Source: Silurus meridionalis (Eukaryota; Chordata; Actinopteri; Siluriformes; Siluridae). From it: a DNA stretch of 64,000 nt. A program made the translations under genes and the position numbers. Below are positions 1 through 15,339 of this stretch, in pieces (the stretch's first letter is position 1; each line of letters opens with the position of its first letter). The stretch covers positions 14,455,889 through 14,519,888 of the forward strand of contig NC_060896.1 in NCBI RefSeq assembly GCF_014805685.1, written 5' to 3'. The notes below the pieces were generated by a model, which worked only from the letters and a program-made list of their open reading frames with translations, was not told where the DNA came from and made no database searches.

Positions 1-373
1 ACAAAATCATTTTTGTAAACACTGAGACTGAAAAGACACATGGCCAAAATTATGTGGACGCCTGATCATCACACTTCTATGCGAGCCTTCCCTATCCTTC
101 GCCAAAAAGGTGGAAGCACACATCTGAATGTAGGGATGTCTTCTGATGGTCTAGGCTAGAATATTCATATTAATATTAAGACCATGTGACACTTCGACTG
201 CACACTTTTTGTGTTATAATAATGCTATATTGACATATCAACTAGCTCCATTTCAGGTCTGAATGCACTGCATCAAAGCTCTATCAAGCAATTTCATACA
301 CATTCAGATTTGTCTATGACTAAACTGTTTATCTAAAAACCTCACTGACATGCTCCCTCTAGTGGAAGGATAC
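1..373. other. edc4 intron (left edge) with an old DNA-transposon fragment
   Basis: There is no coding exon here; the next edc4 exon lies off the window. Positions about 50-150 resemble a fossil fish DNA-transposon repeat (tgtggacgcctgatcatcac, then ggtggaagcacacatctg) that recurs at 59740-59945 and 61350-61660. Confidence 0.4.
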
Positions 374-3300
374 GTCCTTGTTCCTGTTGAGTGTGCAGGA
401 CGTGCTCTACGTGGGCCATTATGGAGCTCTGGACAGCATCCATGTTGCCCGTGAGCCTCTGCAACAGCTCCTGCTGGCTCTGCCGCAGCTCATCCAGCTC
501 CCTCTGTTGGCTCCTAAGCAGCAACAGCAGCTCCTCCTGTACCTCCATGCTCAGCTGCAGTAACAACAGAGAAACATGCATTCAAATCACAACTGTGGGT
601 TATGTTGGACCTTACAAGAAAATGAAGCATTACTGCAGAAAATCTTTACTAGCCAGACTTGAATTGATTAATCTTGCAAGCAAGTTTGTAATGAACCCTT
701 TCCACCCAAATGAATAAGAACAATCAGGTGAAATGTGTAGATATTATTTACAGCAGGCCGTACAAAGCTATACTTTTAGCACAGGAACAGTTACCTTACC
801 TGACTATCCACATGCCTGGACTGCGAAGAATCACTAGTGAAAAATTAAAGTTAACGTTAATACACCCAAGTCAAAATCATTTTCTAAAACCTGACACAGT
901 TACATTTTGCATATAAAGTTAACACGCCAGCGTATATAGCTCACCCTTCATCTTTTTTGCTCTTGCGCTTGAGTTTGGGCGAGCCACGAGGTGAAGTCTT
1001 CCAGTCCTTCACTGGGAGCCTGTGAGAGGCTCGAGAGCCACAGTTTCCTGAAGATGAGGCCAGACTGGCCACCTCATCATCATGATCGCTGTCAAAATGA
1101 CAAATGTTATAAAGACTGTATCTATAGCTGTATGTGTTCTGTAGAGGGGTACTGTAGTGCATACCTCTGTTCTGCACTGGCATCCTGGCTGTCATTCTGT
1201 GTTAGGTGGTAGGTGCGTCTGTGGAAGGGGGACGACATGTGCATGTCCTTCAAGTCCTCTCTAGAGCTAGAGCACATTCACGAAAAAATATCAAGGATGA
1301 CATTTTTTACATGGTTGTTTCATACACAGGTCATATCACCTCATTGCCAAACATCAAGTCTCAGAAATAACCTCCAATGTAAAGCCTGGGATTAGATTGT
1401 AGAATAGAACCATAAAGCAGATTGTGATCAGTATTTCTGAGCCCTTCTCACCATTCTCCCAGGCCGTTATCTCGCAGGCTGTTCCGTGTTTCACGTGTGA
1501 TATCGGGTGCTGCAGGCCAGCTGCGGCTGGCACCACTTTCGGAGCAAGATGATGCAACTGCGTTAACTGCGTTTTCCTGCGACAGCGCTGTCTCCAGCAA
1601 TGAGGGCGTGCTGCTGAGCCTTTGCTCACCATCTCCAGATGCTCCTCCACTCAAGTCCAGTGGTGAGAGCAGTTGCAGTGCTGAGGCTGCTGATGCCATG
1701 CTGTCCTGAAGGCCCTGGAGGGGGTCACGTGCCTCGCCCAACCCCCTAGACAATGTCTCTGAGGCAATCTCAGGGATGATGTCCTGCGATATGGCCGTGG
1801 AGGCCGAAGAGATTACGTCAGGTGAGCGAGCTCTAGTAGGGGATGCCTGGGGTAGCAGCACAGGTTCCATAGCCTGGAGGTCGAGAGACATAGAGGAATT
1901 CGGAGAGGGCAGCACCTGCAGATGAAAAAGAGGATGGGGAAGTGCAGAGTGAGCGTAGGAGGCCGCCTCACAAAGCCGAGAGGCCTCACGCAGGAAAAAG
2001 AAAGAACGGACTAGAGTATGTGAGAAACCCTAACATGAAGCAAGGATGAACGGCACCAAATGGGGAATGGGGTTGGAAGTGTGTTGCCCCAATTAGATTC
2101 AAATATACATCTAAATGCAAGTTTGCAGAAATAACATTTCCTTATATTCTTTTAATAAACCTAAACCTTTGAACAGGAGTGTATAAATTACTAGCCTTGT
2201 TATCTGTGATGAGCAAATTTTGTGCTGTTAACAACCAGACAAAGAAATAAAAAAAAATTTATATTAAGAGAAAAAATAAGCAATACAAAAAAATTAATTC
2301 AGGTCATTTATTTTCTTTTTTAAATATACCATGCATAAGTAGTAGTGTTATAAGTAGAACACTAAGATGGCTTGCTGAAGCCAAACATACGACACGAATT
2401 ACTTATCGAAAAGGCTAACGATTATAGCTACAAAGCGTTCCCCTACTGATAAATACATATGCTTATTTGTTTCACTTAATTTGTATTACTGTAGTTACAC
2501 AACTCTAATCAGTAGGGTTTCCAGGTAACCAAAACTTAACACTCAGCACACACTGGAACCAACTTACCCAGCAGGCAAGCGTTCCAATTTGTCCACTCAT
2601 GTTGAATATATAACTCAATTCAACTGATATAAATTAAATCACACAAAAATCAGCTGTAATCTACTGTACAGCTGTTCCACACTTATCTACCACTTCCATG
2701 TAGCATGTTAGCATGCAGGTGTTTATGTAGCTGGTTATAGGTGGATTAAATACCTGGATATTCTCGCCCAGGCCTGAAATGAGGATCGAGTTGGCTCTAG
2801 GGCTGCTAGTGCTGGCATTGAGGTTCAAGCTGCTACTGACTGCATCTGTACACATCTTAGGGCTCTGGGTGAGGTCATCTGCAGCCCTGCAACAGAGATA
2901 AATATAAATTTAGAGCCAACATGGGTAATAAAATAATAAGCCGAAAGGAGAAATATGACATGAACATACACTCTTGGGCTCCTCAGCCTCTAGGACTGTG
3001 CACTGTCCTTACAAAGAACAGCCAGTTTGAGAAGACCATTTAAGAAGCAAATGGTCAAAAGCAGTCTACCAAATTTACAAACATAAGTTGCAATAATCAG
3101 ATATTAGGATGGTAATTGCATAGTGTTGGTTGTAAACTGTACTAAATGTATTATGTTGTGACCAAACACAAAAAGGAACTTTTTCACAAAGAAATCCCCC
3201 CTTAGACATTTAAATATTAACTAACCACATGTCTTTGTGCAGATTGTATAGCATTACAGATTTACTGTCCTCTGAAATTAACAACATACAGCCATTACTG

Positions 3301-6300
3301 TCAAAATAACTGTCAACCAAAGTGAGTACACTCTAAGTGATAACAGCTGTATGTGTTGTAACCATGCTTTGTAACCATGTTTGACAGGACAATACAAATT
3401 TATTATTAGTATATCTTGTATTAGAGCAGTTAAAATTAGGTGTTTTTGGTACAATTCTCTCATTCTGACCACAAGATGTTCAACATGGCAAAAAATTACA
3501 ATTGTTGCTCTGCACAAAGATGCAGAGGCTATAAGAAGGTCAGCAGCACCCTGAAACTGAGTTACAGTACAGTGGCCAGGGTCATACAGGGGTTTTTCAA
3601 GACTGAGTTTCACTCAGAACAGGCCTCGCAAGGGTTCATCAAAGATGTCGAGTCCTCATGCTGTGCATCAGGTACAGAAGCTGCTTCAAAAAAACAGACG
3701 CATGAGTGCTGCAGCATTGCTTTGGAGGTTGCAAAAGCGGAAGGTTAACTTATCAGTGCTCAGGCCACAGAATGCAACTTCCAGAAGGAAGCCGCTCCTG
3801 AAGCTGGCTCACAAGAAAGCCTACAAACAGTTTGCTGAAGAAAACCTGTCCAAGAGCATAAATTACTGGAACCATGTCCTGTGGTCTGATGAGACTATGA
3901 AAAAATTGTTTGGCTCAGATGGTGTTCAGCATGTGTGGTGATGCTCTGGTTGGGAGTAAGAACAACAAGAAAATTGTGTCTTGCCAACAGTCAAGCATGG
4001 TGGAGGCAGCATCATGGTCTGGGGATGGATCAAAGCAACAACCTGTGTAGCTCTGATGAATTCAATGCCCAGGAGGATTGAGGCAGTGCTGGATATCTAT
4101 AGTGCTCACACCAAATATTAACACTTTGGACACAGTTTTGCCAAGTTCACTTGTGGTGTACTCACTTTTGTTGCCTGTATTTAGACAATAATGGCTGTAT
4201 GTTGAGTTATATTCAGAGGACAGTAAATCTGTACTGCTATACAAGCTTCACATTGACTACTCTAAAATATATCCAAGTCTTATTTCTCTAGTATTGTCTC
4301 TTGAGAAGATATAGTAAAAGGGTTGCTGAAGTGCGAGTCGTGTACTCACTTTTGTGAGATGCTGTATATCGACTACATTACAGCAAATGTTATCTTTAGC
4401 ACTGAATTATTTGGTGAGTTTTTGAACAGTGCTTGAAATACAAACTGGGTGAGTTTCAAATCAACAAATCAGGCTGGTTGCACTTTAAGACAGTACACTC
4501 TTCACAACTGATGTGCAACTTTTCCAGGCTGAGCAGCGTCTATACTTCTAGTGCCTTTCTCTCTTTTGCAAATAAAACCCAAAAGAAAAGGAAAATGTGC
4601 ATGTGGTGTAAACTAAATTAACACTGTATTAAACATCTCAAACAGACTGCATTGTAGATACAACCTTGATGACTTTAACCTTGGAGACTAACCTTGGACC
4701 ACTGTCTGAGCTGCTCATGGCAGTTACTATAGTCAAACTGCTGGCACTGCTGCCAGGGGAGGCTGGTACCTGAAAAAAAGCACAGGCAAATGAAATGATT
4801 AATTCAGATCAACAAAACTGTTGTGAAATTTCATCTAAAACGAAGTGATCTCAACAGAAGAAAAAGCCTTTGGCAAGTGATCGAGAAGCTTACGGATGCG
4901 TTGGGTGTCATGAAGGCATCCGGGGTCATGAGTTTAGGCATGGTTGAACCAGAGGGGCTCAGGAAGTCAGCTGGAGCTGGGAGAGAGGGGATCTTACATA
5001 GGTCTGTCTGTGAACCACTTGCACCAGATTCCTTATCTGAGCTCAACACCTCCATGCTCAAATCAGTGAAAGGGTCTGCAAAACCTGGAGCACATGCACA
5101 TAAAAACTTGAGCAAAATGACCCAGGCATATAATAATCCCACACATTAGCACATGCCGAGCAGAAAATCATGAAACCGAGCTGCACTCAGCTCAGGATTT
5201 ACAAAACAGATTAGAGGTTAGAGCCAGGGAAAATAAATATGAGTGTTCGCATTATTCTGCACTCATACCAAAGCCGTCCTGGGAGCCAGAGCATGTAGGC
5301 ATAAACAGGGAAGCAGCAGCAGCGCCCTGGTTAGGCTGGAACCAGATCTGCACATCCTGAAGGGACCTGTGGGAGGAAAACCAGCCAGAATGCAGTCAAC
5401 ATTTCATAACTCTGTATGCAATTATTATCCATGAATACATGCCGAAGCCCTGGGCTGTACAGACTAATAAATATTGTGCACAAAGCAACACCCCAGAGCA
5501 AAATGGTATTATTTGCATAGATTTTTGGAGAAATAATGGGCAATCTAATCAGCTCACTTTGTATGCACACAGTAAAGTTTGATCTGGATTCCTGATTTTG
5601 ACTCCAGTGGTCCCTGGCTTCCCTCTGTGTGGAACAAAGAAAAAATATATATTAGTAAGCGTATATTTTATATTATTAATTTATTTTAATATATATATAT
5701 TACATACATACATACACACACACACACATATACACATACATACATACATACATACATAAAAAGGAGCTAACCTGTGGTCATGCTTTCACTCTCCTCGTCT
5801 GGCGGGAGGACTTCAGTGTGCCGCAAGCGAGCATGGCTGACATCCTGAACACCAAAGCTTAGAACAGGGTGTGTAAGCAGGAACTCTGAGACAGCCATAA
5901 AACTAGCATGGCCCTTCTCCTGATCCTGAAGAAGCTCCATCACATACAGAACCTGCAAAACATACACAGGCAGGGAATTAATCTGGGATCATTCTTTAGT
6001 CTAGACTCAATCTAATATCACATTTAAAAACTGATGATCTACTTTAACAACTGGCTGCTACTCCTATAATTGAAAACCAACAAATGAAAACCCATGGCAG
6101 TTATTAAGAGGGCTTTTATCAGCATTTCACAAATGCATATAATGTATACAGATCATTTCCACTTTTTACATTAATATTTAATTTTGCTTTAGTTGCTTTG
6201 CTATTTCAGTACAGGTATGTCAGGCAATCTAATCTCACTTAAAGTGAGTGTTTTTGCAGAAGTGAATGAATGACAAAGACAAGGTCAGACCTTCCTCTGC

Positions 6301-9300
6301 ACATCTGTTAAAATGAGGCACTCAGCAGACAGGTCCAGACTGGCTTTCAGACTGGGCAGAACACTCGAGTTTACTGGGTCAGGACTAAACCTGTAAGGTT
6401 GGGATAAGGATAGTCATGTTGATCATGATGAATTTATAACAGGCTTTTGCATAAGTCATGGATTTTAAATAATTCACTGGCACAAAAAGAAGGGAGCACT
6501 TCTTGATCCAATTGCTACATACACATTTTGTTTAAAATACAACAGTATCATAAAATGCACTATACAAAGAAAAAGGGACACACTTAATAGTCTGTAGACA
6601 AGTCCACGATACTGTGCACCACATCTTCAGTTCCTGGTTCTGATCTGCTCCTGTGATTAAGAATCGCCAGAACGGCACGCTACAAAAGAAAACAAGTAAG
6701 CAATAGTGAACACACATTACCATTCATCAACACCGACATTCCACAAGGTCTAGAATTAGATTATATTTAGGATTTGCAGGTTGTGTGTATGAAAGGACTA
6801 TACATGGTCACTCACTCTGGATCCTGCTTCTTATGGTTGTCACAGAAGAGGAGGCAGGAGAGAGGCCGTCCATTATGTGGCTGCCACTCATGTAAACATC
6901 TGCCGATCAAAACAGTTTATTGAATTCACAAGACTCTAAAATGAACAGACTGACCATTTAGAATTACAGGAGAAAGCAGCATGAGCTAACACAATAAAGC
7001 AAGGAAAATACATAAAGCTGTTTTGGATTTAATGATTCAGAACACAACTACCAATAAGAAGCAAAATTCTTAAAAACAAAAAAGTAGTACAAGTCTACCT
7101 TGGTTGGTCCTGTCCGTCAATATAGATCTGCCAGAATTTGACATAGCCATCATGACTGGCTGTGGCGAGGACCGTGCCATCTGGTGACAAAGCACCTTCG
7201 CTGATACGCTGTACAAAGACAGTAAAAAGAGCATGAAACAGGAAGTAACCATGGACAAGTCATTATTGTTTGCAATACACCACACCCCCTGCTGGATCTA
7301 AACATACTTTACAGTTGTAAATAAATATAGAAAATAGCAAAAAGTTGAACAAAAGCCTTTAACAAGGATATCCCAGATTATTATTCTGTGTTTGTTTTGA
7401 TGCTACACTATATGCATCGAAACAGACACCAGTTTCCCCAGAAGTGATAATTTGTTCTGTTGGCTGCTCTCATTATGGGTCACCACAGAGGATCATCTTT
7501 CTCCAGATCACTCTGTCCTGTGCATCTACCTCTTTCAAACCATCACCACATCCATAAACCGCCTCCCTAGCCTCTCCCTGTTCCATCCTCAGCATTCTCC
7601 TACTGATATACCCCATGTCCCTCCTCTGCACATGACCAAACCATCTCAATCATGCCTCTCTCACCTCGTCTCCAAAACGTCCTACATGCGCTGTCCCTCT
7701 AATAAACTCATTTCAAATCCTGACCATCCTCATCACTGCCACGAGAAAATTGCCGCATCTTCAATTCTGCCCCCTGACTTTTTTTCAACCAGAAGTGAAA
7801 AACTAAACAATTAACTTGGGAACAAACCCAAAATGATGAATTTCAGATAGTTTTCTGGAGAGAATTACACCAACAGACAGATACAGAAGGCTCTTGTTCT
7901 GATTTCAGTAATGCAGTTCCTTCCTGCTTCTTGCAGCAAAATCAATTATTAATGTTTAATTAATGGTATGTCTCATTTCATATGCATTTTTTATTTTCTA
8001 TTAATCATTACATGAATCACCAGATTTACCAGTCTGTGTGTGGTTTGATAGGTTTAAAGCATTCACCACAAAAATTACAGTATAATACACTATATAATAA
8101 TAAATTATAATAATAAACCAGGATAGAAATTATAAGAATTGAATCCCCTGCAAAATGGCAGGGTCGTGTGCTGTCTGATGTTGTTTTAATAAGTGATTAA
8201 TATTCACCTGCCATCAAGTAAAGTGACTAATTACACCCAAATAAAGTCAGCACTTCCTATAGGATTCTGATAGCATGCCTTTGGTAAACTTCAGCTTGGA
8301 ATAGCAATGAAAAAGCAAAGAGAGGACCAGGAGAAAACTGATCAAGGAGGCTCCCAAGAGGCCTACAGCTACAGTGAGGAAAATAAGTATTTGAACACCC
8401 TGCTATTTTGCAAGTTCTCCCACTTAGAAATCATGGAGGGGTCTGAAATTGTCATCGTAGGTGCATGTCCACTGTGAGAGACATAATCTTAAAAAAAAAA
8501 AATCCAGAAATCACAATGTATGATTTTTAAACTATTTATTTGTATGGTACAGCTGCAAATAAGTATTTGAACACCTGAGAAAGTCAATGTTAATATTTGG
8601 TACAGTAGCCTTTGTTTGCAATTACAGAGGTCAAACGTTTCCTGTAGTTTTTCACCAGGTTTGCACACACTGCAGGAGGGATTTTAGCCCACTCCTCCAC
8701 ACAGATCTTCTCTAGATCAGTCAGGTTTCTGGCCTGTTGCTGAGAAACACGGAGTTTGAGCTCCCTCCAAAGATTCTCTATTGGGTTTAGGTCTGGAGAC
8801 TGGCTAGGCCACGCTAGAACCTTGATATGCTTCTTACAGAGCCACTCCTTGGTTATCCTGGCTGTGTGCTTCGGGTCATTGTCATGTTGAAAGACCCAGC
8901 CTCGACCCATCTTCAATGCTCTAACTGAGGGAAGGAGGTTGTTCCCCAAAATCTCGCAATACATGGCCCCGGTCATCCTCTCCTTAATACAGTGCAGTTG
9001 CCCTGTCCCATGTGCACAAAAACACCCCCAAAGCATGATGCTACCACCCCCATGCTTCACAGTAGGGATGGTGTTCTTGGGATGGTACATAATTATTCTT
9101 CTTCCTTCAAAACACGTTTAGTGGAATTATGACCCAAAAGTTCTATTTTGGTCTCATCTGACCACATGACTTTCTCCCATCACTCCTCTGGATCATCCAA
9201 ATGGTCATTGGCAAACTTAAGATGTGCCTGGAAATGTGCTGGTTTAAGCAGGGGAACCTTCCGTGCCATGCATGATTTCAAACCATGACGTCTTAGTGTA

Positions 9301-12300
9301 TTACCAACAGTAACCTTGGAAACGGTGGTCCCAGCTCTTTTCAGGTCATTGACCAGCTCCTCCCGTGTAGTTCTGGGCTGATTTCTCACCTTCCTTAGGA
9401 TCATTGAGACCCCACGAGGTGAGATCTTGCATGGAGCCCCAGTCCGAGAGAGATTGACACTCATGTTTAGCTTCTTCCATTTTCTAAACATTGCTCCAAC
9501 AGTGGACCTTTTTTCAGGAAGCTGCTTGGCAATTTCCCCGTAGCCCTTTCCAGCCTTGTGGAGGTGTACAATTTTATCTCTAGTGTCTTTGGACAGCTCT
9601 TTGGTCTTGGCCATGTTAGTAGTTGGATTCTTACTGATTGTATGGGGTGGACAGGTGTCTTTATGCAGCCAACGACCTCAAACAGGTGCATCTAATTTAG
9701 GATAATAAATGTAGTGGAGGTGGACATTTTAAAGGCAGACTAACAGGTCTTTGAGGGTCAGAATTCTAGCTGATAGACAGGTGTTCAAATACTTATTTGC
9801 AGCTGTATCATACAAATAAATAGTTTAAAAATCATATATTGTGATTTCTGGATTTTTTTTTTTTAGATTGTCTCTCACAGTGGACATGCACCTACGATGA
9901 TAATTTCAGACCCCTCCATGATTTCTAAGTGGGAGAACTTGCAAAATAGCAGGGTGTTCAAATACTTATTTTCCTCACTGTATATAAAACCTGCAACAAT
10001 TTCAGGCGAGTACTAGTTGCTAGTACGTGTAGCCACAATCTTCATATGTTTGGGTTCTTCATATGTTTGGGCTACTTGCTAAAAAGGCAAGATAAAAAAG
10101 ACATTTTAAATCAAGACACACCCAGTGCCAAATTAAGTTTGCTTTGAAAATTTTAAATCTTACAAAACCATATGGAATGATGTGTTTTAGTCTGATGAGT
10201 CCAACACAGTGATCCATAGAGACAGCAGCTCTTTCACTTTGAAACTGAGACTTTCATTGGGGTGAAGAAAAATCCCAATTATAACAGCACAAAACCCTAT
10301 ATAGCCACTGCATCATGACAATGACTACCAGAACCATGACCACCAGAACAAGATATAGGCTTTGGAATGGCCCAGCCAAAGTCCAGATCTGAATTTGAAT
10401 CCAATCAAATCTATGGGGAGTGCTGAAGAGGTATACGCAAGGGAAATTACCAAACCAGACTTCTACTCACAAAAATGTAATACAATGATCACATCTAAAA
10501 TCTAAAAAGTGCTTTAACAACTATACTTACTATCGCTTTTCACTTTAATCTAGGTTTCAATTTCACAATTAAAAATTAAAAAGGCATGATTTTACAAAAA
10601 CCTGCCAGGGCTGTTTAATATCCAGTATTTAAGTGACGGGAATCCTTTTGATTGCCTTTAACATTTTGATATATTTATATGGTGTATAAGTTTGGGAAAA
10701 CTAACTGCTTACAACTCTAGTATGCAATTATGTTATAACTGTGGCAAATCTCCACAGCAGTGTGGCTTTAGATACAGTCATTCAGAGCCATTCTGAAATT
10801 CCAGCACCAGCTAGCTGATCTGTGATGAGAGCAGAACACTAATGAGCAGATTACGACTTACCGCCGTATGTCCTTTAATGGCGATGAAGCCCTCTTTAAT
10901 CTCCATAGCATCCACAGGCCATGTGGTGTTGCTCGAACGCAGGATGTCAAGGTCCCAAACCTCAGCCTACAAACAGAGAAAAAGAGACTGTAAATCCAAA
11001 AGCAGTGTACTAATGGAAAGCATGAATAATAAGCGCATGTAATGCCAACCCTATCTTCATGCAGCAATGCCAGTGTCTGGCAGCCATCCTCTGGGTTCTC
11101 CTCATTGTCCTCAGGAATGAAGGGGCACCAGATAAGTCTTCGATTCGAGTTTAGTGGAGTGTCTTCAGGTCTCCGGATATGCACAATCACCTCATCTCTG
11201 TTTCTTAGAGTTAAGGGGCAAAAAAAACAACACTTTCCTGATACACACACACACACACGATATTGTGTTATTTCTGCTGTACACATTTGCAGGCTTGACT
11301 TCTATGTATTAAAAGTCATCTAGTTTATGCAGCATGGTCAGAAATAACCACTTTTGCTTGAGAAAGATACTGTATTTTGCCATTTTCACTGGTGAGCTGC
11401 CAGATGAACATGTTGCCGGCTTCGTCCACACAGCCCAGCAGGGTGGAGTCAAGATGGGCAAAGGCCAGGTCTGTGACAGAACCAGTAAAACCCTTCAGCA
11501 GCGTGCGCTCCGTCGAGCCCAAACGCAGGACACGGACCATATAGTGATTGTTGGCACCTAGGAACAGGCAAGTCAGAATCACCTTTCTGGATGCTAAATA
11601 ACAAAACGAACGTCAAACACTAAACATGCCTTGCTTGATTCATTACATTTGATTCAAGTAAGAAAATTATATTTTCCACAAAATCATTGATTTTATAAAT
11701 ACATTTATTTTACTAACAATAATACGACAATATTATTGATGCCACACTGATGTAAAAATGTATTTATCATTTTACTCATATTTATCATTTGTCATCATAT
11801 TACATATCAAAAACTAAACAATTAAGAAACAAGTTAAAATTCTCAATTATGCAAGACTGCGAAACAAGTTGTGTGAATCAGATTAAAATTACCGAACTTG
11901 GTGGTAAATTCATCCATGTGCTTTATCTTTTGAAATTAAAAACGCTTCATAAAATGGGTTCTTTAAAAAGGCAGACTGATGATTCACGCAGCGTTGCACT
12001 TTATACTGACTGCACGGCATTTCTGTTATTTCCCCTTTTTAGAGAAATACTGGCAAGTATTATTATATTTATTTTTATTCCTTTTTTTAAAATATGTTCC
12101 ATTTAGTAGCACTTCTACTTCACTCGTTTAATGTGAAAAAAAAAAAATTTTTAAAGGGTAGTGTAAAGAGAGCTTCGGGGGAGAGGGTCTGCAGAGCTGA
12201 GCAGACTAGCCAACATTTTTCACCTAACTTCACTCCAAATGGTTCATCTGGATTAATATCAGGTTACAGTGCAGAACAGTTCAATGAACTAATAATTATT

Positions 12301-14007
12301 ATAAGTGTCTAAAAAAGAAAACGAATTCGTGCATGCGTTTCTGCTCCCTTGTGCTGTCTCTGTCACAATGGAAAAACATGGAGAGTAGTGAAACCATTAA
12401 CTGTCGATGCCACCCTCTTCCTCCACAATTTGTACTGATGTTTGTGTAAATAGTTGTGTGACACTTTCTGCAAACTTTGTTTTGAAGAGGTTCCAGTTTG
12501 CAAGTGACTTTTGTGTGACATTACACCTGTTGCTCACCCAACAATCTTTCATGATTATTGGGTACGTGCTGGTTCTCTTTTGGACAGATGACTTCATACC
12601 GAGTTGCATTTCTGGTGGCTGAAAGTCAAGTTAATTGGATGTTTTTGAAGGATAAAGCATCCACTTCTTGAAACCATGTAGTGTGTAGCCTGCCATTCCT
12701 GTGATTGTTATTGTTCAGCTGTGTCAGTAGCTAAACTGTTAGCCATACAGCTTCAATAAACAAAAACAAAGTGCTATTATTTGAATCTGAGCGCAGTTGT
12801 TTTGAGGGGGCACTCGAAGTAAAGCCACCAATTGATTTCGATGCCAATGCTATGGAACAAGTTATTATTATTATTATATTCTTATTAAACCGGAAAATCA
12901 GGACAAGTAAACATTTTTTACCTCAATCCTGGCTTTTAACCACAAAGAGCTGAATTGCAAATAATCAAAGCTCAATTCACAGTTCAAGCACCAAAGACAT
13001 AATCAGCCATCAACTCCTGGCGGAGCACGCTTACCTCTAATGGCATATGCCAAGTATGAATTAGAGACCGCTATAAGTTTGCCATAGTAATACTTGTGCT
13101 CCCAGTCATATTTTGCCACTGGCTGGATTTTAACCTGCAAAAGAAACACATATGTATAAATGCTCTGCTAAAGCTATACAATCTAATGTAATTTGCAACA
13201 ACAGACTGAAATACCTTGTTACTCCCACGAGCTTTACTGCCAATGCTTGAGTCTCGACTGGCGACAATTACCACATTGCTGGAAGTGATAGGAATGCAGG
13301 TCGAGTCATCGTCACCGGTCAGGGAACTACAGAGTAAATCACACAAAACACATTCGAAATTTATGCAGGTGATGCAAAACGCATGGCACTGAGCCCCTAA
13401 GATGACACCCAGTTCCACAGCAGAATCGCAGAAACTGATCAAAATAACTGAAGTAAATAATCCTTTAAAAAAGATTGAGAAATTCAGAGCAAATATACAT
13501 TGAGACCTGCGTACTTTCCAACAATGTAAAGGAAAATGTAAATATTTCTTGCTAACCATAACATGTTAGGAAACTGCTGAACAGACAGCTGGGAGGTTGT
13601 GGTGCGCAAGAATTGTAGTTAACCCCCTTCCAAATTCTCACTGATCCACATTGTAGGTTTCACAGATCAGTTTTTACTGAGCACTAATTTCATGCCTGCA
13701 TGGGTGCTCCCCTTGCAATTACATCAGTGTCTAGCAGCTAGTCAAACTGATTTGAGTCTGACGAAGACCGATGTGGCCACAGCAGTGTACTCGCGCACTG
13801 TGCGAGTATGTACAGGTTGTTCCAGAGTTGATAGTTTGACTTACAATTCTACTATACATTGGGATGCGGCCAGTGTAGGCATATCCCGCCTTGTGAGATG
13901 CCTTACTCATGTTAGCGTATTTATCTCCTGGTTTTTTTTTTTGTTGTTTCAAAGCCCAGTTTTTAACTCCGACCCTCCACTCATGAACAGGCACAACACT
14001 TTGTCCC

Positions 14008-14041
<34 letters not shown>

Positions 14042-15301
14042 TCTCAAATTAGAAAATCATTCAAAAGTTGATTTATTTTAGTAATTCAATACAAAGTGAA
14101 ACTTTATTATTTAGATTCAGCACACACAGACTATTATATTTAAGGTGTTTATTTCGTTTAATTTTGATGAATACGGCTTACAGTTAATGAAAACCCAAAA
14201 TTCAGTACATCAGAAAATTTGAATTTTGTGAAAAAGTGCAATATTGGAGAGTATTGGTGTCATACTCTAATTAGCTAATTAACTCCAAAACACCTGCAAA
14301 GGTTTCCTGAGCCTTTAAATGGTGTCTCAGTCTGGTTCAGGCTCCACTTGACAGTTGTCCAGAAGATGATCATTGACACCCTGCACGTGGAGGGTAAGAG
14401 ACAAAAGGTCATCGCTAAAGAAGCTGCTGTTCACAGAGTGCTGTATCCAAGCACATAATGAAAAGTTGAATGGAAGGAAAAATGTGGTAGAAAAGGTCAA
14501 ATGAAGCCCATTTAAGAATTTGGAGGAGATTCACAAAGAGTGGACTGCAGCTGGAGTCGGTGCTTTAAGAGCCTCCACGCACAGACATATCCATGGGCTA
14601 CAACTGACCCATTCCTTGTGTCGAGCAGCTTCTGAACCAGAGATAACGTCAGAGGTGTCTTACCTGGACAAAGGACAAAACTGTTGGACTGTTGCTCAGT
14701 GGGCCAAAGTCATCTTTTCAGATGAAAGGTAAGATAATTTTGCATTTCATTTGGAAATCAAGGTTCCAGAGTCTGGAAAATGAGTGGAGAGTCAGTGCTC
14801 AGTCAGTGGTGGTTTGGAGAGTCATGTCATCTGCTGGTGTTGGTCCACTGTTATATCAAATCCAAGATCAGCACAGCCGTCTAGCAGGAAGTTTTACAGC
14901 ACTTCATGCTTCCCTCTGCTGACCAGCTTTATGAAAATGCTGACTGTATTTTCCAGCAGGATTTGGCACCTGCCCACACTGTCAAAAGCACCAAAAGTTG
15001 GCCATGGTTAAATGACCATGGTGATGGTGTGCTTGACTGGCCAGCAAACTCAACAGACCTGAACACCATAGAGAATCTTTGTCAAGAGGAAACAGTGCCA
15101 CAGACTGATCACCTCCATGCCACGCTGAATTGAGGCAGTAATTAAAGCAAAAGGAGCCTCTACCAAATATTGAGCACATACACAGTAAATGAACACCAAA
15201 TATTTTTTGATTGGTCTTATGAATTTTTTGAGATGGTGGGTTTTTGTTAAATGTGAGCCAAAATCATTCAGAACTAAAAGAAATAAACATTTGAAATATA
15301 T

Positions 15302-15339
<38 letters not shown>

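Noticed and set aside
378..717. Two plus-strand open frames of 61 and 108 codons
   Set aside because: Antisense shadows of the edc4 coiled-coil exon 374-549.
13692..14081. 129-codon plus-strand open frame
   Set aside because: Runs into a CA tract (HTHTHT), has no domain and lies in edc4 intron 2.
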